64,000 nt of DNA from Microbacterium sp. RURRCA19A. GTDB lineage: Bacteria > Actinomycetota > Actinomycetes > Actinomycetales > Microbacteriaceae. Made by a program: the position numbers and the translations under genes. Where the stretch lies: the NCBI RefSeq assembly GCF_900156455.1, contig NZ_FTNQ01000001.1:1550001-1614000 (forward strand), given 5' to 3'. Shown here in pieces: positions 16,386 to 25,900 of the stretch. The number at the start of each line of letters is the position of its first letter. Positions within the stretch are counted from its first letter, which is position 1. The notes beneath the pieces are model-generated. The model saw nothing but the letters and a program-made list of their open reading frames with translations, was not told the DNA's origin and ran no database searches.

Positions 16386-17893
16386 GCGGCGTCCTCGATC
16401 AGCATCCGGGCGATGTTCTCTCCCACCACGACGGCGGGCATGGCGGTGGTGGCGCGCGGAACGCGCGGCATGATGGCGCAGTCCGCGACGCGGAGCCCCT
16501 CGACCCCGTGCACGCGGCCGCGCGCGTCGACGACGGCGAGCGGGTCGTCGGCGAGCCCCATACGGCACGTGCCGACCGGATGCCAGTAGTTGTCGGGGTT
16601 CGCGTAGAGGTGGGCGACCAGCGCGTCGCGCGTGAAGGTGTCGGGACCGGGGTGCAGCTCCCGGCCCACGAGCGGCGCGAGGTCCGGCGTCGCGGCGAGC
16701 TCCCGCAGGATCTCGACGCCGTCGACGAGCATCCGCACGTCGGCCCCCTCCGGATCGGTGAGGAAGCGGTGGTCGATGACGGGCTTCGCCTCGGGGTCGG
16801 TGCTCGTGATCCGCACGTGTCCGCGCGAGCGCGGCTGCAGCGCCGACGTGCCGATGCTCCAGCGCGTCCGCTCCCCGCGATGGGTGGGGCTGTACGGCAG
16901 GAAGTGGAGGTCGAACGCCTCGGTCTCGAGGCTCGACGCGGCCTTCCCCATCGCCTGCTCGTCTGGGGCCCAGCCCGCCGCGCGGGCGGCATCCATCTCG
17001 GTCGCCATCCGCTCCGATCCCTCCCAGTTCATGAGGAGGAACGGCTGGTCGTGGAGATTCTCGCCCACCCCGGGCAGGTGACGGACGATCGGGATGCCGA
17101 GCGGGGCGAGCTGCGCCGCCGGGCCGATGCCCGAGCGCAGCAGCACGGTCGGCGAGTTGTACGCACCGCCGGCGAGCACCACGATGCCCGCACGGACCGT
17201 GCGCGTCTCGCCGCGGTGGACGACGACGACACCGGTCGCTCGCCCACGCTCGACGAGCACCCTGTCGACGAGTGCCTCGCCGACGATCGTGAGGTTCGGA
17301 AGCGTGCGCGCGGAGTCGAGGTAGGCGAACGCGGTGTTCACGCGCACGCCGTCCTGGATGTTCACGTCCTCGGGGGCGAAGCCCGCGTTCTCGTCGAGGT
17401 CGTTGAGCGTGGGGATCCGGGGCATGCCGACCGCGGGGGCGGCGTCGTACCAGGCGTGCTGCCACGGCGTCAGCTCGGCGGCCAGGTACCGCCGCACGCG
17501 CATGCGCCGCATGCCTTCCTCGAACAGCGGCAGCAGGTCGTCGGCTGCCCATCCGGCCAGGCCCGCTTCGGCCCACGCGTCGTAGTCGCGGCGATGGCCC
17601 CACGTCTGGGTGCAGCCGTTCATGTCGGACGATCCGCCGATCGCGCGGGCGCGCTCGAAACCCACCGTCCACGGGTACGTGTCGCCGGAGTCGTAGCCCC
17701 AGTCGTGCGAGCGGCCGAGGCGCGTGGCATCCACGAGATCCGCGGGCCAGGCGGGGGATCCCTCGGGTCCGAAGTCCGGTCCGGCCTCGAGCAGCAGCAC
17801 CTCGTGCCCCGCCTCGGCCAGACGCGCGGCCACGACGTTCCCCGCCGTGCCGCCGCCGACGACGACGTACGCGGCCTCGGCGGGGAGGGTCAC
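16382..17893 (-). CDS. GMC-family FAD oxidoreductase
   Basis: A 503-residue flavoprotein of the glucose-methanol-choline family. The N-terminal FAD site reads VVVGGGTAGNVVAARLAEAG, ending in the ribose-binding EAGPD. The second GMC signature is around RARAIGGSSDMNG and the third around AGGAYNSPTVLLRSGIGP. The C-terminal catalytic region contains NYWHPVGTCRMG with the active-site His. It would oxidise a primary alcohol to an aldehyde, in line with the aldehyde dehydrogenase in the same operon. The GTG at 17893 overlaps the stop of the isochorismatase-like gene (GTGA). Confidence 0.9.
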   Translation of the reverse strand: MTLPAEAAYVVVGGGTAGNVVAARLAEAGHEVLLLEAGPDFGPEGSPAWPADLVDATRLGRSHDWGYDSGDTYPWTVGFERARAIGGSSDMNGCTQTWGHRRDYDAWAEAGLAGWAADDLLPLFEEGMRRMRVRRYLAAELTPWQHAWYDAAPAVGMPRIPTLNDLDENAGFAPEDVNIQDGVRVNTAFAYLDSARTLPNLTIVGEALVDRVLVERGRATGVVVVHRGETRTVRAGIVVLAGGAYNSPTVLLRSGIGPAAQLAPLGIPIVRHLPGVGENLHDQPFLLMNWEGSERMATEMDAARAAGWAPDEQAMGKAASSLETEAFDLHFLPYSPTHRGERTRWSIGTSALQPRSRGHVRITSTDPEAKPVIDHRFLTDPEGADVRMLVDGVEILRELAATPDLAPLVGRELHPGPDTFTRDALVAHLYANPDNYWHPVGTCRMGLADDPLAVVDARGRVHGVEGLRVADCAIMPRVPRATTAMPAVVVGENIARMLIEDAA

Positions 17894-18528
17894 GCCGAGA
17901 CCTCGGCGGTGATGCGCTGCTCCAACCAGGCGCCCACCTCGTCGGCGGTCACGAGGGCGTCGCGCTGCAGGTAGCGGATCGCCTCGAGCGCCGCGTCGTG
18001 CGCGGGGGCGCTGGAGCCGCCCACGCAGTCGGTGAGCACGCGCACCCGGTAGTCGTGCTGGTGCGCGTCGACGGCGGTGTAGTGGATGCAGACGTCGGTG
18101 AGCCCGCCGACGAGGAACAGCGTCTCGGCCTTGTAGGCCTTGAGCACGATCTCGAGTTCGGTGCCGAAGAACGCCGAGTACCGGCGCTTGCGCACGACGA
18201 ACTCCTCGGGGCGCGGGTCGAGCCACGCGGCGATCTCGGTGCCGTCGTCGCCCTCGATGCAGTGGGGGCCTTCGGCGCCGTCGAGCTCGCGGCCGATGTC
18301 GACCAGCGAGGGCTTGTGCACCTCCTGGATCCAGACGACGGGCACGCCCGCCGCGCGCGCGAGGTCGACGGTGCGCCGCACGCGGGGGCGACGCTCGGCC
18401 GCCCCGCCCATGTGCGGGATGCCGCCGTCGCCGAGCGCGACGGTCCCGGTGCCGCCCTGGATGTCGACGACGATGAGGACGGCGTTGCCGACGACGGCGG
18501 GGGCTGCGGTGGGGGTGTGGTCGGTCAT
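17890..18528 (-). CDS. Isochorismatase-like cysteine hydrolase
   Basis: A 212-residue alpha/beta hydrolase of the isochorismatase family. The catalytic triad is visible: Asp22 in VVDIQ, Lys114 in VVRKRRYSAF and Cys147 in GLTDVCIHYTA. A cysteine nucleophile with this spacing points to an amidase such as N-carbamoylsarcosine amidase, ureidoacrylate hydrolase or nicotinamidase, and excludes true isochorismatase, where the Cys is absent. The ATG overlaps the phosphotriesterase-family gene (ATGA). The likely role is release of ammonia, carbon dioxide plus ammonia, or an acid from an amide or ureido intermediate. Confidence 0.88.
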   Translation of the reverse strand: MTDHTPTAAPAVVGNAVLIVVDIQGGTGTVALGDGGIPHMGGAAERRPRVRRTVDLARAAGVPVVWIQEVHKPSLVDIGRELDGAEGPHCIEGDDGTEIAAWLDPRPEEFVVRKRRYSAFFGTELEIVLKAYKAETLFLVGGLTDVCIHYTAVDAHQHDYRVRVLTDCVGGSSAPAHDAALEAIRYLQRDALVTADEVGAWLEQRITAEVSA

Positions 18529-19541
18529 GGACGCTCCAGGAGTCGGCGGGGGGTGTGGATGAGGATCTGGTCCGCGACCGCGGGGTCGCCGGCGATGGTC
18601 GCGATGGCGGGGCCGATGCGCGCGAAGAGGTGGTCGTAGCCGCGGCCGCCGTTGCGGCGGAGGTTCGCCTGCGCCCACACGTCCTGCGCGATGACGAGTT
18701 GGTCGGCGTACCCCTCGGACAGCAGCCACTCGACCATCTCGAGGCGCTCGGCGTCCGTCGGGTTCCGCAGGTCCGCGCTGCCGTAGTAGAAGTCGGACCC
18801 GAACGTGTCGTAGGCCAGCACGGCACCGGCCTGCGCGATGTCGCGGTGGTAGGCCTTGTCCCAGAACTCGTCGAGGTGGCCGATGATCACGCGGTCGGGC
18901 GACATGCCCTCCTCGATCAGCACCTCGAGCACCTCGGTCCCGGCCATGCCGCGGAACGACTGGTGCGTGTACACGGCGGCGCCTGTCTCGGCGCCGGCCC
19001 GGGCGGCCGCGCGGAGCGAGCGCCACTCGGCGTCCGTGACGGGGTAGCTCGTGCCGATCTCCCCCAGGAGGGCGGGACGGATGCCGGTGCCGTCGATGCC
19101 CTCGCGCAGCTGCGTCAGCAGCAGATCGGTGAGGGCGTCGACGTCGGCCGTCCGGACGTCGTCGGGCATCGTCGGTTCGACGTAGAACCCGGCGCCCACC
19201 ATGACGTGGACGCCTGACCGGCGGGAGATCTCGGGCAGCTCCGCGAGGCGTCGACCCATGCCGTCGAGGGTCAGCTCCAGCACTCCCGAACCGCCCGCGG
19301 TGACGACGTGCGCGAGCTCCTCGGCGGCGACGGCGGGGTCGTGCAGCACGATGTTCTCGGGGATCGAGAGGAAGTTCCACCGCAGGTACGCCATGAGCTC
19401 GGGGCCCATCTCGACGCCCTCCGGCGGCAGTTCGGTGGGCGTCTTCGCCCAGATGCGCAGGTCGCTGAGCAGGTGTTCGTGCATCGAGGTGCGGCCGAGG
19501 TCGGCGGCGTCGATGGGGCCGAGGACGGTGTGGATGGGCAT
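18525..19541 (-). CDS. Phosphotriesterase-family hydrolase (intact)
   Basis: A 338-residue amidohydrolase-superfamily enzyme. All ligands of a binuclear metal centre are present: His21 and His23 in MHEHLL, Glu161 in GEIGTS as bridging residue (the Glu variant found in PHP-type homologues rather than carboxylated Lys), His193 in YTHQSF, His222 in IGHLDE and Asp287 in AQDVW. Members hydrolyse lactones, organophosphates or, for some actinobacterial proteins, N-acyl or N-substituted amides. It lies four bp downstream of a close paralogue and overlaps the isochorismatase-like gene. Together with the degenerate copy at 12562-13581 the operon holds three family members. Confidence 0.88.
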   Translation of the reverse strand: MPIHTVLGPIDAADLGRTSMHEHLLSDLRIWAKTPTELPPEGVEMGPELMAYLRWNFLSIPENIVLHDPAVAAEELAHVVTAGGSGVLELTLDGMGRRLAELPEISRRSGVHVMVGAGFYVEPTMPDDVRTADVDALTDLLLTQLREGIDGTGIRPALLGEIGTSYPVTDAEWRSLRAAARAGAETGAAVYTHQSFRGMAGTEVLEVLIEEGMSPDRVIIGHLDEFWDKAYHRDIAQAGAVLAYDTFGSDFYYGSADLRNPTDAERLEMVEWLLSEGYADQLVIAQDVWAQANLRRNGGRGYDHLFARIGPAIATIAGDPAVADQILIHTPRRLLERP

Positions 19542-19544
19542 CGG

Positions 19545-20555
19545 TCACTCCCCGAAGACGGCGCGACGCGGGTTGTCGCGGTGGATGGCGTCGAGGGTCT
19601 CGGGGGCGATCCCGGACTCGACGGCGATTCGACGGAACTCCTCGAAGAGGAACGTGTATCCCGGGCCACCGTACGCCCGCAGGTGCGACCGTTGGCAGAC
19701 GTCGTGCGACAGCAGCACCCGGTGGGCGTACCCGGCCTCGACGATCCGGCGCAGATAGTCGATGCGCCGATCGATCTGGTGATGCACCAGCACACCCCCC
19801 GCCCGGCAGGTCATGAGGCAGTCGAATTCGACGAAGGCCCCGCGCCGGAGGAGTTCGAGCGAGTACTCGACGCTCTTCACGGTGTCGGCGTGCCCGATGA
19901 CGACGCGCGAGGGATCGACGCCCTCCTCGGTCAGTATCTCGAGCTGCGCGAGCCCCGTCGGGAACGACGCCGCGTGCGTCGAGATGAGTGCCCCGGTCTC
20001 GCGCCCGGCGCGGGCCGCCGCGCGGAACGACCGCTCCTCGACCGCGGTGATGTGCGACAGATCCGACGCGATCTCGCCGATCACTCCCGCGCGGACACCG
20101 GTCCCCGGGATCTCGTCGAGCAGATCGGCGATGAGGAAATCGGCGAGCGCGTTGGTCGGCGTCCGATCGAACCACTCCTTGTCGAGGTAGGTGTCGTAGT
20201 AGTGGCCGGTGCCGAGGATGACCTGGATGCCGCTGGCTTCCGCGGCCCGCCGGGTCGCCCGCACGTTGGCGATCGATCGCGACCCGGTCCGGCGGTTCTG
20301 CTGCAGCTCGGTGATGTCGTCGCTCTCGCCGAACGGCGCCGCGTAGTCGCTGAGTTCGCCGTTGGTCAGATCGATGATCGTCGAGCCGCCCGCGTCGCGG
20401 AACAGCGCGAGCTCGGCGAGCATCTCCTCCTCGACGGCGAGGAACCCGTCCTGCGGGGTCGTGCGCGTCATATTGATGTAGACGTGCTCGTGCGGCAGGG
20501 TGACGCCGAGCTGCGCGGGGGCGATCGGCCCGGACACGCCGTGGACGGTGAGCAT
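19545..20555 (-). CDS. Phosphotriesterase-family hydrolase (intact, second)
   Basis: A 336-residue paralogue of the preceding enzyme with a complete set of metal ligands: PHEHVYIN (His22, His24), GEIASD (bridging Glu), STHAASF, IGHADT and LSHDVC. The conserved C-terminal stretch GGPGYTFLFEEFRRIA is also family-typical. It shares only moderate similarity with the other two copies, so the duplication is old and the three probably act on different intermediates or form mixed oligomers. The downstream paralogue starts three bases after its stop and the aldehyde dehydrogenase stop is five bases upstream. Confidence 0.88.
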   Translation of the reverse strand: MLTVHGVSGPIAPAQLGVTLPHEHVYINMTRTTPQDGFLAVEEEMLAELALFRDAGGSTIIDLTNGELSDYAAPFGESDDITELQQNRRTGSRSIANVRATRRAAEASGIQVILGTGHYYDTYLDKEWFDRTPTNALADFLIADLLDEIPGTGVRAGVIGEIASDLSHITAVEERSFRAAARAGRETGALISTHAASFPTGLAQLEILTEEGVDPSRVVIGHADTVKSVEYSLELLRRGAFVEFDCLMTCRAGGVLVHHQIDRRIDYLRRIVEAGYAHRVLLSHDVCQRSHLRAYGGPGYTFLFEEFRRIAVESGIAPETLDAIHRDNPRRAVFGE

Positions 20556-20560
20556 GCCGG

Positions 20561-22027
20561 TCAGGCCTCCGGGATGGCGATGACGACGCTCTTGCTCTCG
20601 AGGAACCCGCGCAGTCCCTCTTCGCCGAGATCGCGGCCGAGGCCCGATTCCCCCGTGCCGCCGAACGAGAGAGCGGGGTCGAAGAGGTTGTAGGTGTTGA
20701 TCCAGACGGTGCCGGCGTCGAGGGCCGCCGCCATCCGGTGCGCCCGGCCGAGGTCGCGCGTCCAGACGCCGGCCGCGAGGCCGTAGGCGGTGTCGTTGGC
20801 GATGCGGACGGCATCCTGCTCGTCGTCGAAGGGGATGATGCCCACGACCGGGCCGAAGATCTCCTCGCGGGCGATGCGCATGTCATTGGTGACGTCCGCG
20901 AACAGCGTCGGCTCGACGTAGAACCCGGGCTCGCGCACCCCACCGCCGGCGAGGAGCGTCGCGCCCTCGTCGACACCCGCGCGGATGTACCCGAGCACGC
21001 GCTCGCGCTGCTCTTCCGAGACGAGCGGGCCGACCGTGATGCCGCCGTCCAGGCCGTCACCGACGGGCACCCGGGCCACCGCTGCGGTCATGCGCTCCGT
21101 CATCTCGGCGAGGATCGAGCGCTGCACGAGCAGACGGCTTCCCGCGGTGCACATCTGCCCGGAGTGCCCGAACGAGGCGCGCATCGCGGTGAGGACCGCG
21201 GCATCCAGATCGGCGTCCTCGAAGACGATGTTCGGGCTCTTGCCGCCGAGTTCCAGCGTGACGCGCGTGAAATCGTCGGCCGCGGCGTGCGCGACGAGAC
21301 GGCCGACCTCGGTGGAGCCCGTGAACGTGATCTTCGCGATGCCCGGGTGGGCGGTGAGCGCGGCGCCGACCGACCCGTCGCCCGTGAGGATGCTCACGGT
21401 CCCGGCGGGGACGCCCGCCTCCGCCAGGATGCCGCCGAGCCGCAGGAGCGTCAGCGGGGTGTCCTCGGCGGGCTTGGCGACGACGGGGCAGCCGGCGGCG
21501 AGCGCGGGAGCGAGCTTGAAGGCCGCCGTCATGATCGGGAAGTTCCACGGCAGGATGATCGCGACGGGGCCGACCGGCTCCTGCAGCGTGTACACGTGGT
21601 GACCGCCGCCGTCGACCGCGACCACCGTGCCGCCGAGTCGCGAGGGGGCGCCCGCGAAGTGGCGGAACGTCCGCGCGGCCATCGCCGTGTCGGCGCGGGA
21701 ACGCTCGATCGGCTTGCCGTTGTCGCGCGTCTCGAGCACCGCGAGCTCTTCGAGCTGCTCCTCGATGAGGTCGGCGACACGGTTCAGGATGCGCGACCGC
21801 TCCAGCGGTGCGAGCCCCCGCCACCGCCGGTCGGCGTGGGCTTCGACGGCGAGCGCCACGGCCCGGTCGACGTCCGCGGCCGTGGCGTCGGCCACGGTGG
21901 TCAGCTGCTCGCCGGTGGCCGGGTCGATCACCGCACGCGCGGGGCGATCGCCCCGCGGCATCCGCTCGCCGCCGATCAGGAACGGCTCGTACTCCGGCAG
22001 GGCGGTGACGGTGGTGCGAAGGGTCAT
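20561..22027 (-). CDS. Aldehyde dehydrogenase (NAD(P)-dependent)
   Basis: A 488-residue enzyme of the ALDH superfamily. Catalytic residues are Asn162 (LPWNFP), Glu259 (LELGGKSP) and Cys293 (GQMCTAG); the cofactor loop FTGSTEVG is present. Length and motifs are those of betaine, gamma-aminobutyraldehyde and PuuC-type dehydrogenases. The ATG is nine bp downstream of the glutamine-synthetase-like gene, so it is co-translated with a gamma-glutamyl ligase. It would oxidise the aldehyde made by the GMC enzyme, the amine oxidase or the flavin oxidase of the cluster. Confidence 0.92.
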   Translation of the reverse strand: MTLRTTVTALPEYEPFLIGGERMPRGDRPARAVIDPATGEQLTTVADATAADVDRAVALAVEAHADRRWRGLAPLERSRILNRVADLIEEQLEELAVLETRDNGKPIERSRADTAMAARTFRHFAGAPSRLGGTVVAVDGGGHHVYTLQEPVGPVAIILPWNFPIMTAAFKLAPALAAGCPVVAKPAEDTPLTLLRLGGILAEAGVPAGTVSILTGDGSVGAALTAHPGIAKITFTGSTEVGRLVAHAAADDFTRVTLELGGKSPNIVFEDADLDAAVLTAMRASFGHSGQMCTAGSRLLVQRSILAEMTERMTAAVARVPVGDGLDGGITVGPLVSEEQRERVLGYIRAGVDEGATLLAGGGVREPGFYVEPTLFADVTNDMRIAREEIFGPVVGIIPFDDEQDAVRIANDTAYGLAAGVWTRDLGRAHRMAAALDAGTVWINTYNLFDPALSFGGTGESGLGRDLGEEGLRGFLESKSVVIAIPEA

Positions 22028-22035
22028 GGTCGTCC

Positions 22036-23565
22036 TCAGAAGATCTCGAAGTACTCGCGCTGCTCCCAGTCGGAGACGTGGCGAAGGTAGCGGGCGAACT
22101 CCGCCCGCTTGATGGTCGCGTACCACTCCACCACGACGTCGCCGAGCGCGGCACGGAAGACCTCGTCGGCCTCGAACGCGTCGACGGCGGCCCCGAGGGA
22201 GGCCGGCAGCGACGGCGCATCGGTGCGGTACGGGTCGGTGGTCGGCGCGGGCGGGATGAGCCCCCGCTCGATGCCGTCCACGCCGCTGATCAGCTGCGAC
22301 GCGATGTACAGGTACGGGTTGGCCGCCGGCTCGCCCGACCGGTTCTCGAGGCGCGTCGCCGGGTCGCCGACCCCGCCGACCGCGCGCACCATCGCGCCCT
22401 TGTTGTCGATGCCCCAGGCGATGCGGTCGGGGGCGAGCGAGTTCGGCTGGTAGCGCTTGTAGCCGTTGACCGTCGGGGTCGTGAAGACGGCGGCGCCGCC
22501 GGCGTGCGCGAGGAGTCCGCCGAGGTAGGAGGATCCGACGAGCGAGAGCGTCGTGCCCGGCGTTTCCGGGACGAACGCGCCGGCGCCGGTGGTGAGGTCG
22601 GTGAGCGACTGGTGGAGGTGCCATCCGGTCGACGCGCCGTCGGTGCCCTGCGGGCGCGACATGAAAGTGGCGTGGTAGCCCAGACCGGCGGCGATGCGGC
22701 GTACGGCCGTGCGACAGAGCACGATCGCGTCGGCGATGGCCGCGGCGTCGCCGGCCTCCATCGTGATCTCGAACTGGCTGGGTCCGAACTCCAGCTCGAT
22801 CGAACGCAGCGGAAGGTCCAGCAGCGTGAGCCCGCGGTACAACGCGTCCACGAGCGGCTGCATGCGGTCGAGCCCCTCCTCCAGGAGCAGCTGCGACCCG
22901 CGCGTCGTGGGCGCGGTGAGCGAGGCCGCCCCTGGCCGCCCCGGGGTCCCGATGTGCTCGGCGCCGAGCTCGGTGGCGTCGGCGCGGAAGACGTGGAACT
23001 CCAGCTCGGCGCCCACGGTCATGCCGTAGCCGCGCGCGGCGAGGGTGGTCAGTTCGTTGCGGAGGATCGTGCGCGTGCAGAAAGGCACGGGGCTGCCGTC
23101 GGGGAAGTGCAGGTCGCACAGGATCCACGCGGTCCCCGGCGCCCACGGCAGCACGCGGAACGTCGTGGGATCGGGCACGAGCACGATGTCGCCCGCGCCG
23201 CTGAACCCCGCGACCCCGACGCCCGTCTCGGCGCTGAACACCGAGAAGACCGACTGTCCCGAGGTGTCCTTGAGCAGGAGCGAGCTCGGCGCGGTGACGC
23301 CCGAGCGCATCGCGGCGGCGATCCCGCCGCGGGCGATCGTCTTGCCGCGCAGGATGCCGTGCTGGTCGACGAACGAGAAGCGCACCATGTCGATGCCGAG
23401 CTCGTCCACGACGCGGCGCATCTGTCCGGCCGCGGCGTAGTGCGCCTCGGTCCACAGTCCGTGGCGGTGGATGAAGCCCTCGCGGTCCTGGGCGAGCATC
23501 GGACGGGCGGAGATCCCCCCGCCGCTCTCCGAGACCGGGCGCTCGTCGACGTTGCGCTCACGCAT
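22036..23565 (-). CDS. Glutamine synthetase-like gamma-glutamyl ligase (PuuA/GlnA4 type)
   Basis: A 509-residue protein of the glutamine synthetase fold. The metal-site strands include VGAELEFHVF and LEFGPSQFEIT; the ATP and substrate region reads NGYKRYQPNSLAPDRIAWGI followed by DNKGAMVRAVG, and a TRLENRSGEPAANPYLYIAS block is close to that of PuuA. An adenylylation-type Tyr is not evident. Such proteins make gamma-glutamylamides from glutamate and an amine, as with gamma-glutamylputrescine. The ATG at 23565 overlaps the oxygenase gene by 8 bp. With the ALDH next door and a GGT-like and flavin oxidase gene at 31-33 kb, it forms the parts of a gamma-glutamylated amine route. Confidence 0.88.
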   Translation of the reverse strand: MRERNVDERPVSESGGGISARPMLAQDREGFIHRHGLWTEAHYAAAGQMRRVVDELGIDMVRFSFVDQHGILRGKTIARGGIAAAMRSGVTAPSSLLLKDTSGQSVFSVFSAETGVGVAGFSGAGDIVLVPDPTTFRVLPWAPGTAWILCDLHFPDGSPVPFCTRTILRNELTTLAARGYGMTVGAELEFHVFRADATELGAEHIGTPGRPGAASLTAPTTRGSQLLLEEGLDRMQPLVDALYRGLTLLDLPLRSIELEFGPSQFEITMEAGDAAAIADAIVLCRTAVRRIAAGLGYHATFMSRPQGTDGASTGWHLHQSLTDLTTGAGAFVPETPGTTLSLVGSSYLGGLLAHAGGAAVFTTPTVNGYKRYQPNSLAPDRIAWGIDNKGAMVRAVGGVGDPATRLENRSGEPAANPYLYIASQLISGVDGIERGLIPPAPTTDPYRTDAPSLPASLGAAVDAFEADEVFRAALGDVVVEWYATIKRAEFARYLRHVSDWEQREYFEIF

Positions 23566-24895
23566 CGACGGTCTCCTCGGCGGTCGCCCGGGGAGCCGCC
23601 CACGGCGAGGCGGCACGGCGCTCCTGCTCGCGCTGGATCCAGCGCTCCTGCCACGCGTCATTGGCCGAGATCGTGTCCATCGCGAGCGGGCCGGTGAGCT
23701 TCGCCGCCTCCTCGGCGCTCACGGGGTGCGACGGCGTCTGCCCCCCGGCGGCGAACGCGTCGATGGCGCGGAGGAGCAGACGACGGTTGGCGGTGACGGC
23801 GCGGTCGGACACGCCGAGCCGCTCGACAGTGCGGTCCTGGATCGGCCCCATGCTCTCGACCGCCCACTGGTCGTGGACGTTGATGTCGAGGCCCATTCCC
23901 GTGTAGGTGAGGTCCTTCTGCTCCTGCGGGTCGAAGCCCCAGTTGTTGTCGCGGTTGCGCACCGGCCGATAATCCGGCAGCGTCACGCCCTCCAAGCGCT
24001 GCTGCAGCAGGGTGTCCTTGTCGGTCACCTCGGCGAAGTCGTACCAGATCATGTACCAGTAGTGGTGCTCGTCGTCGATCGGCACGTGCCACTGCGTGAA
24101 CACCTTCGTGTTGCCGAAGGGCACGACGAAGGCGTTGGGGAACATGAGGTTCGTGACCCGGACGTGCTTGATGTCATCGGTGAGCTGCCGCAGCGCGAAG
24201 ACGCGGAGGCCGTGATCGGCGCTCTCGACCTCGATGTCGGGGCGGTAGCTCTCCCCGACGAGCATCGAGAGCTTCTTGCCGGTGCCCTCGACCTCCTCGG
24301 CGAACTGCTGCCCGTACATCTCGCGCGGGTCCTCCTGGATGAAGCGGTGCAGGAACGACACGTGGCTCGGGTCGATGCCGCCCTCCAGGCCCTGCAGCCA
24401 GTTGCAGTCCCACAGCCCCTTGAACGCGAAGGTGTACTCCTCGGGCGCGACGAAGCAGTCGTAGTCGGGGAAGGGCGGCGGGTCGCCCGCGCCCATGTAG
24501 GTGAAGATGATCCCGTTCTTCTCGACGCACGGGTAGTTGGCGATGCGGATCTTGCCGAGGAACTGGCTGTGCTCGGGCTCGGCCGGCTGCTCGACGCACT
24601 TCCCCTGTCCGTCGTATAGCCACCCGTGGTACAGGCACCGGATGCCGTCCTCTTCGAGGCGGCCGTACGACAGGTCGACGCCGCGGTGGGCGCAGTACCG
24701 GCTGATGAGCCCCCAGCCTTCGCGCTTCTTGAACAGCACGAGGTCCTCGCTCATGATGCGGACGGCCTTCACCGGCCTCTCGCCCGGCATCTCCGACACG
24801 AGCGCGGCCGGCTGCCAGTACGAGCGCAGGAGGTTGCCGAGCGGGGTGCCCGGCCCCGAGCGGGTGATCTTCTCGTTGTCTTCCTGCTTCAGCAT
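23558..24895 (-). CDS. Rieske non-haem iron oxygenase, oxygenase component
   Basis: A 445-residue ring-hydroxylating or O/N-demethylating oxygenase. The Rieske [2Fe-2S] ligands are Cys68 and His70 (YCAHRG) and Cys87 and His90 (CLYHGW). The mononuclear iron site is in GGIDPSHVSFLH with Asp175, His178 and His183. There is no small subunit gene nearby, so it is an alpha-only enzyme like vanillate demethylase or phthalate 4,5-dioxygenase. The ATG at 24895 has GAGAGG upstream. It is directly downstream of its reductase gene, forming a two-component system. The likely reaction is mono-oxygenation or N/O-dealkylation of the pathway substrate. Confidence 0.93.
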   Translation of the reverse strand: MLKQEDNEKITRSGPGTPLGNLLRSYWQPAALVSEMPGERPVKAVRIMSEDLVLFKKREGWGLISRYCAHRGVDLSYGRLEEDGIRCLYHGWLYDGQGKCVEQPAEPEHSQFLGKIRIANYPCVEKNGIIFTYMGAGDPPPFPDYDCFVAPEEYTFAFKGLWDCNWLQGLEGGIDPSHVSFLHRFIQEDPREMYGQQFAEEVEGTGKKLSMLVGESYRPDIEVESADHGLRVFALRQLTDDIKHVRVTNLMFPNAFVVPFGNTKVFTQWHVPIDDEHHYWYMIWYDFAEVTDKDTLLQQRLEGVTLPDYRPVRNRDNNWGFDPQEQKDLTYTGMGLDINVHDQWAVESMGPIQDRTVERLGVSDRAVTANRRLLLRAIDAFAAGGQTPSHPVSAEEAAKLTGPLAMDTISANDAWQERWIQREQERRAASPWAAPRATAEETVDA

Positions 24896-24948
24896 CGCCG
24901 TTACCTCTCGTGCCTCTCGTGGTCGGTTTCCGTGTGGGTTCCAGGCAG

Positions 24949-25896
24949 TCAGGCCTGGAGGACGAGGAGGGGGCACGCCGACCGCGAGACGCACACCATC
25001 ATGCAGTCGTTCGCGGCGCGCTCCTGGGCGGTGAGGACGAAGTCGCGGTGCTCGACCTCGCCCTCGAGGACGCCCGTCTCGCAGCTGCCGCAGATGCCCT
25101 CTTCACAGTCGGTGAGCACATCGACACCGGCCTCGCGGAGCACCTCGAGCACGCTCTGCTCGGGCTCGACGGTGACCTCGACACCCGTGAGCGCGAGACG
25201 CACCGAGAACGGCCCGCCCGGTTCGTACTCCACGACGGGGGCGGTGAAGTACTCCAGGTGCAGACGACCGGATGCCTCGGGCACCAGGCGCACGACCTCT
25301 TCGAGCATGCGCGCCGGACCGCACGCGTACACCGCGGCGTCCGGGTGCGCCGCGAGCTCGGCCTCGAGGTCGGCCCGCACACCCTCGTCGCGCGCGACGA
25401 CGTCGACCGCTCCGCCGGGGATCGCGGCCAGGTCGTCGACGAACGCCATGCGGGTGCGGGAGGCACCGAGGTACAGCACGCGCCACGGCACGCCCGCCGC
25501 GGCGGCGGCGCGCACCATGGGCAGAACCGGGGTGATGCCGATGCCGCCCGCGAGGAACAGGTACTCGCCGGCGGGTTCGAGGCCGAAGTGGTTGCGCGGA
25601 CCGCGGAGCGACACGACGTCGCCCGGGCGGAGCCGCTCGTGCACGGCGCGGGAACCGCCGCGGCTCTGCTCCTCGCGCAGGACGGCGATGCGGTAGCGCG
25701 CCGAACCCGGCTCGCCGCACAGCGAGTACTGACGCACGGGGGCGCCGGGGAGGGCGAGGTCGATGTGGGCGCCGGGCGTCCATTCGGGGAGCGGGCCGTC
25801 CACCCCCTCGAGCTCGACCGACATCACGTCGGCCGTCTCGAGCGTCAAGGAGCGCACACGGGCGCGGAGCTCGGCGGCATCCTCTCGGGTGGTCAT
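24949..25896 (-). CDS. Oxygenase reductase, FMN/[2Fe-2S] type (VanB-like)
   Basis: A 315-residue electron-transfer protein feeding the Rieske oxygenase. Domains in order: FMN-binding barrel with RQYSLCGEP, NAD-binding domain with LAGGIGITPVLPM and the CGPARML block, and a C-terminal plant-type ferredoxin with CEEGICGSC and a final Cys in NDCMMVCVS. This domain order is that of phthalate dioxygenase reductase and vanillate demethylase reductase. It is the first gene of the long operon 25896-11144. Its start codon lies only four bases from a GGATCC operator and may be leaderless. Confidence 0.93.
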   Translation of the reverse strand: MTTREDAAELRARVRSLTLETADVMSVELEGVDGPLPEWTPGAHIDLALPGAPVRQYSLCGEPGSARYRIAVLREEQSRGGSRAVHERLRPGDVVSLRGPRNHFGLEPAGEYLFLAGGIGITPVLPMVRAAAAAGVPWRVLYLGASRTRMAFVDDLAAIPGGAVDVVARDEGVRADLEAELAAHPDAAVYACGPARMLEEVVRLVPEASGRLHLEYFTAPVVEYEPGGPFSVRLALTGVEVTVEPEQSVLEVLREAGVDVLTDCEEGICGSCETGVLEGEVEHRDFVLTAQERAANDCMMVCVSRSACPLLVLQA

Positions 25897-25900
25897 GTTT

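Noticed and set aside
12247..16589. Very long plus-strand frames (506 and 953 codons) opposite amidase and amidohydrolase genes
   Set aside because: They run across several real genes on the other strand, with arginine-, glycine- and valine-rich low-complexity translation and no recognisable motif.
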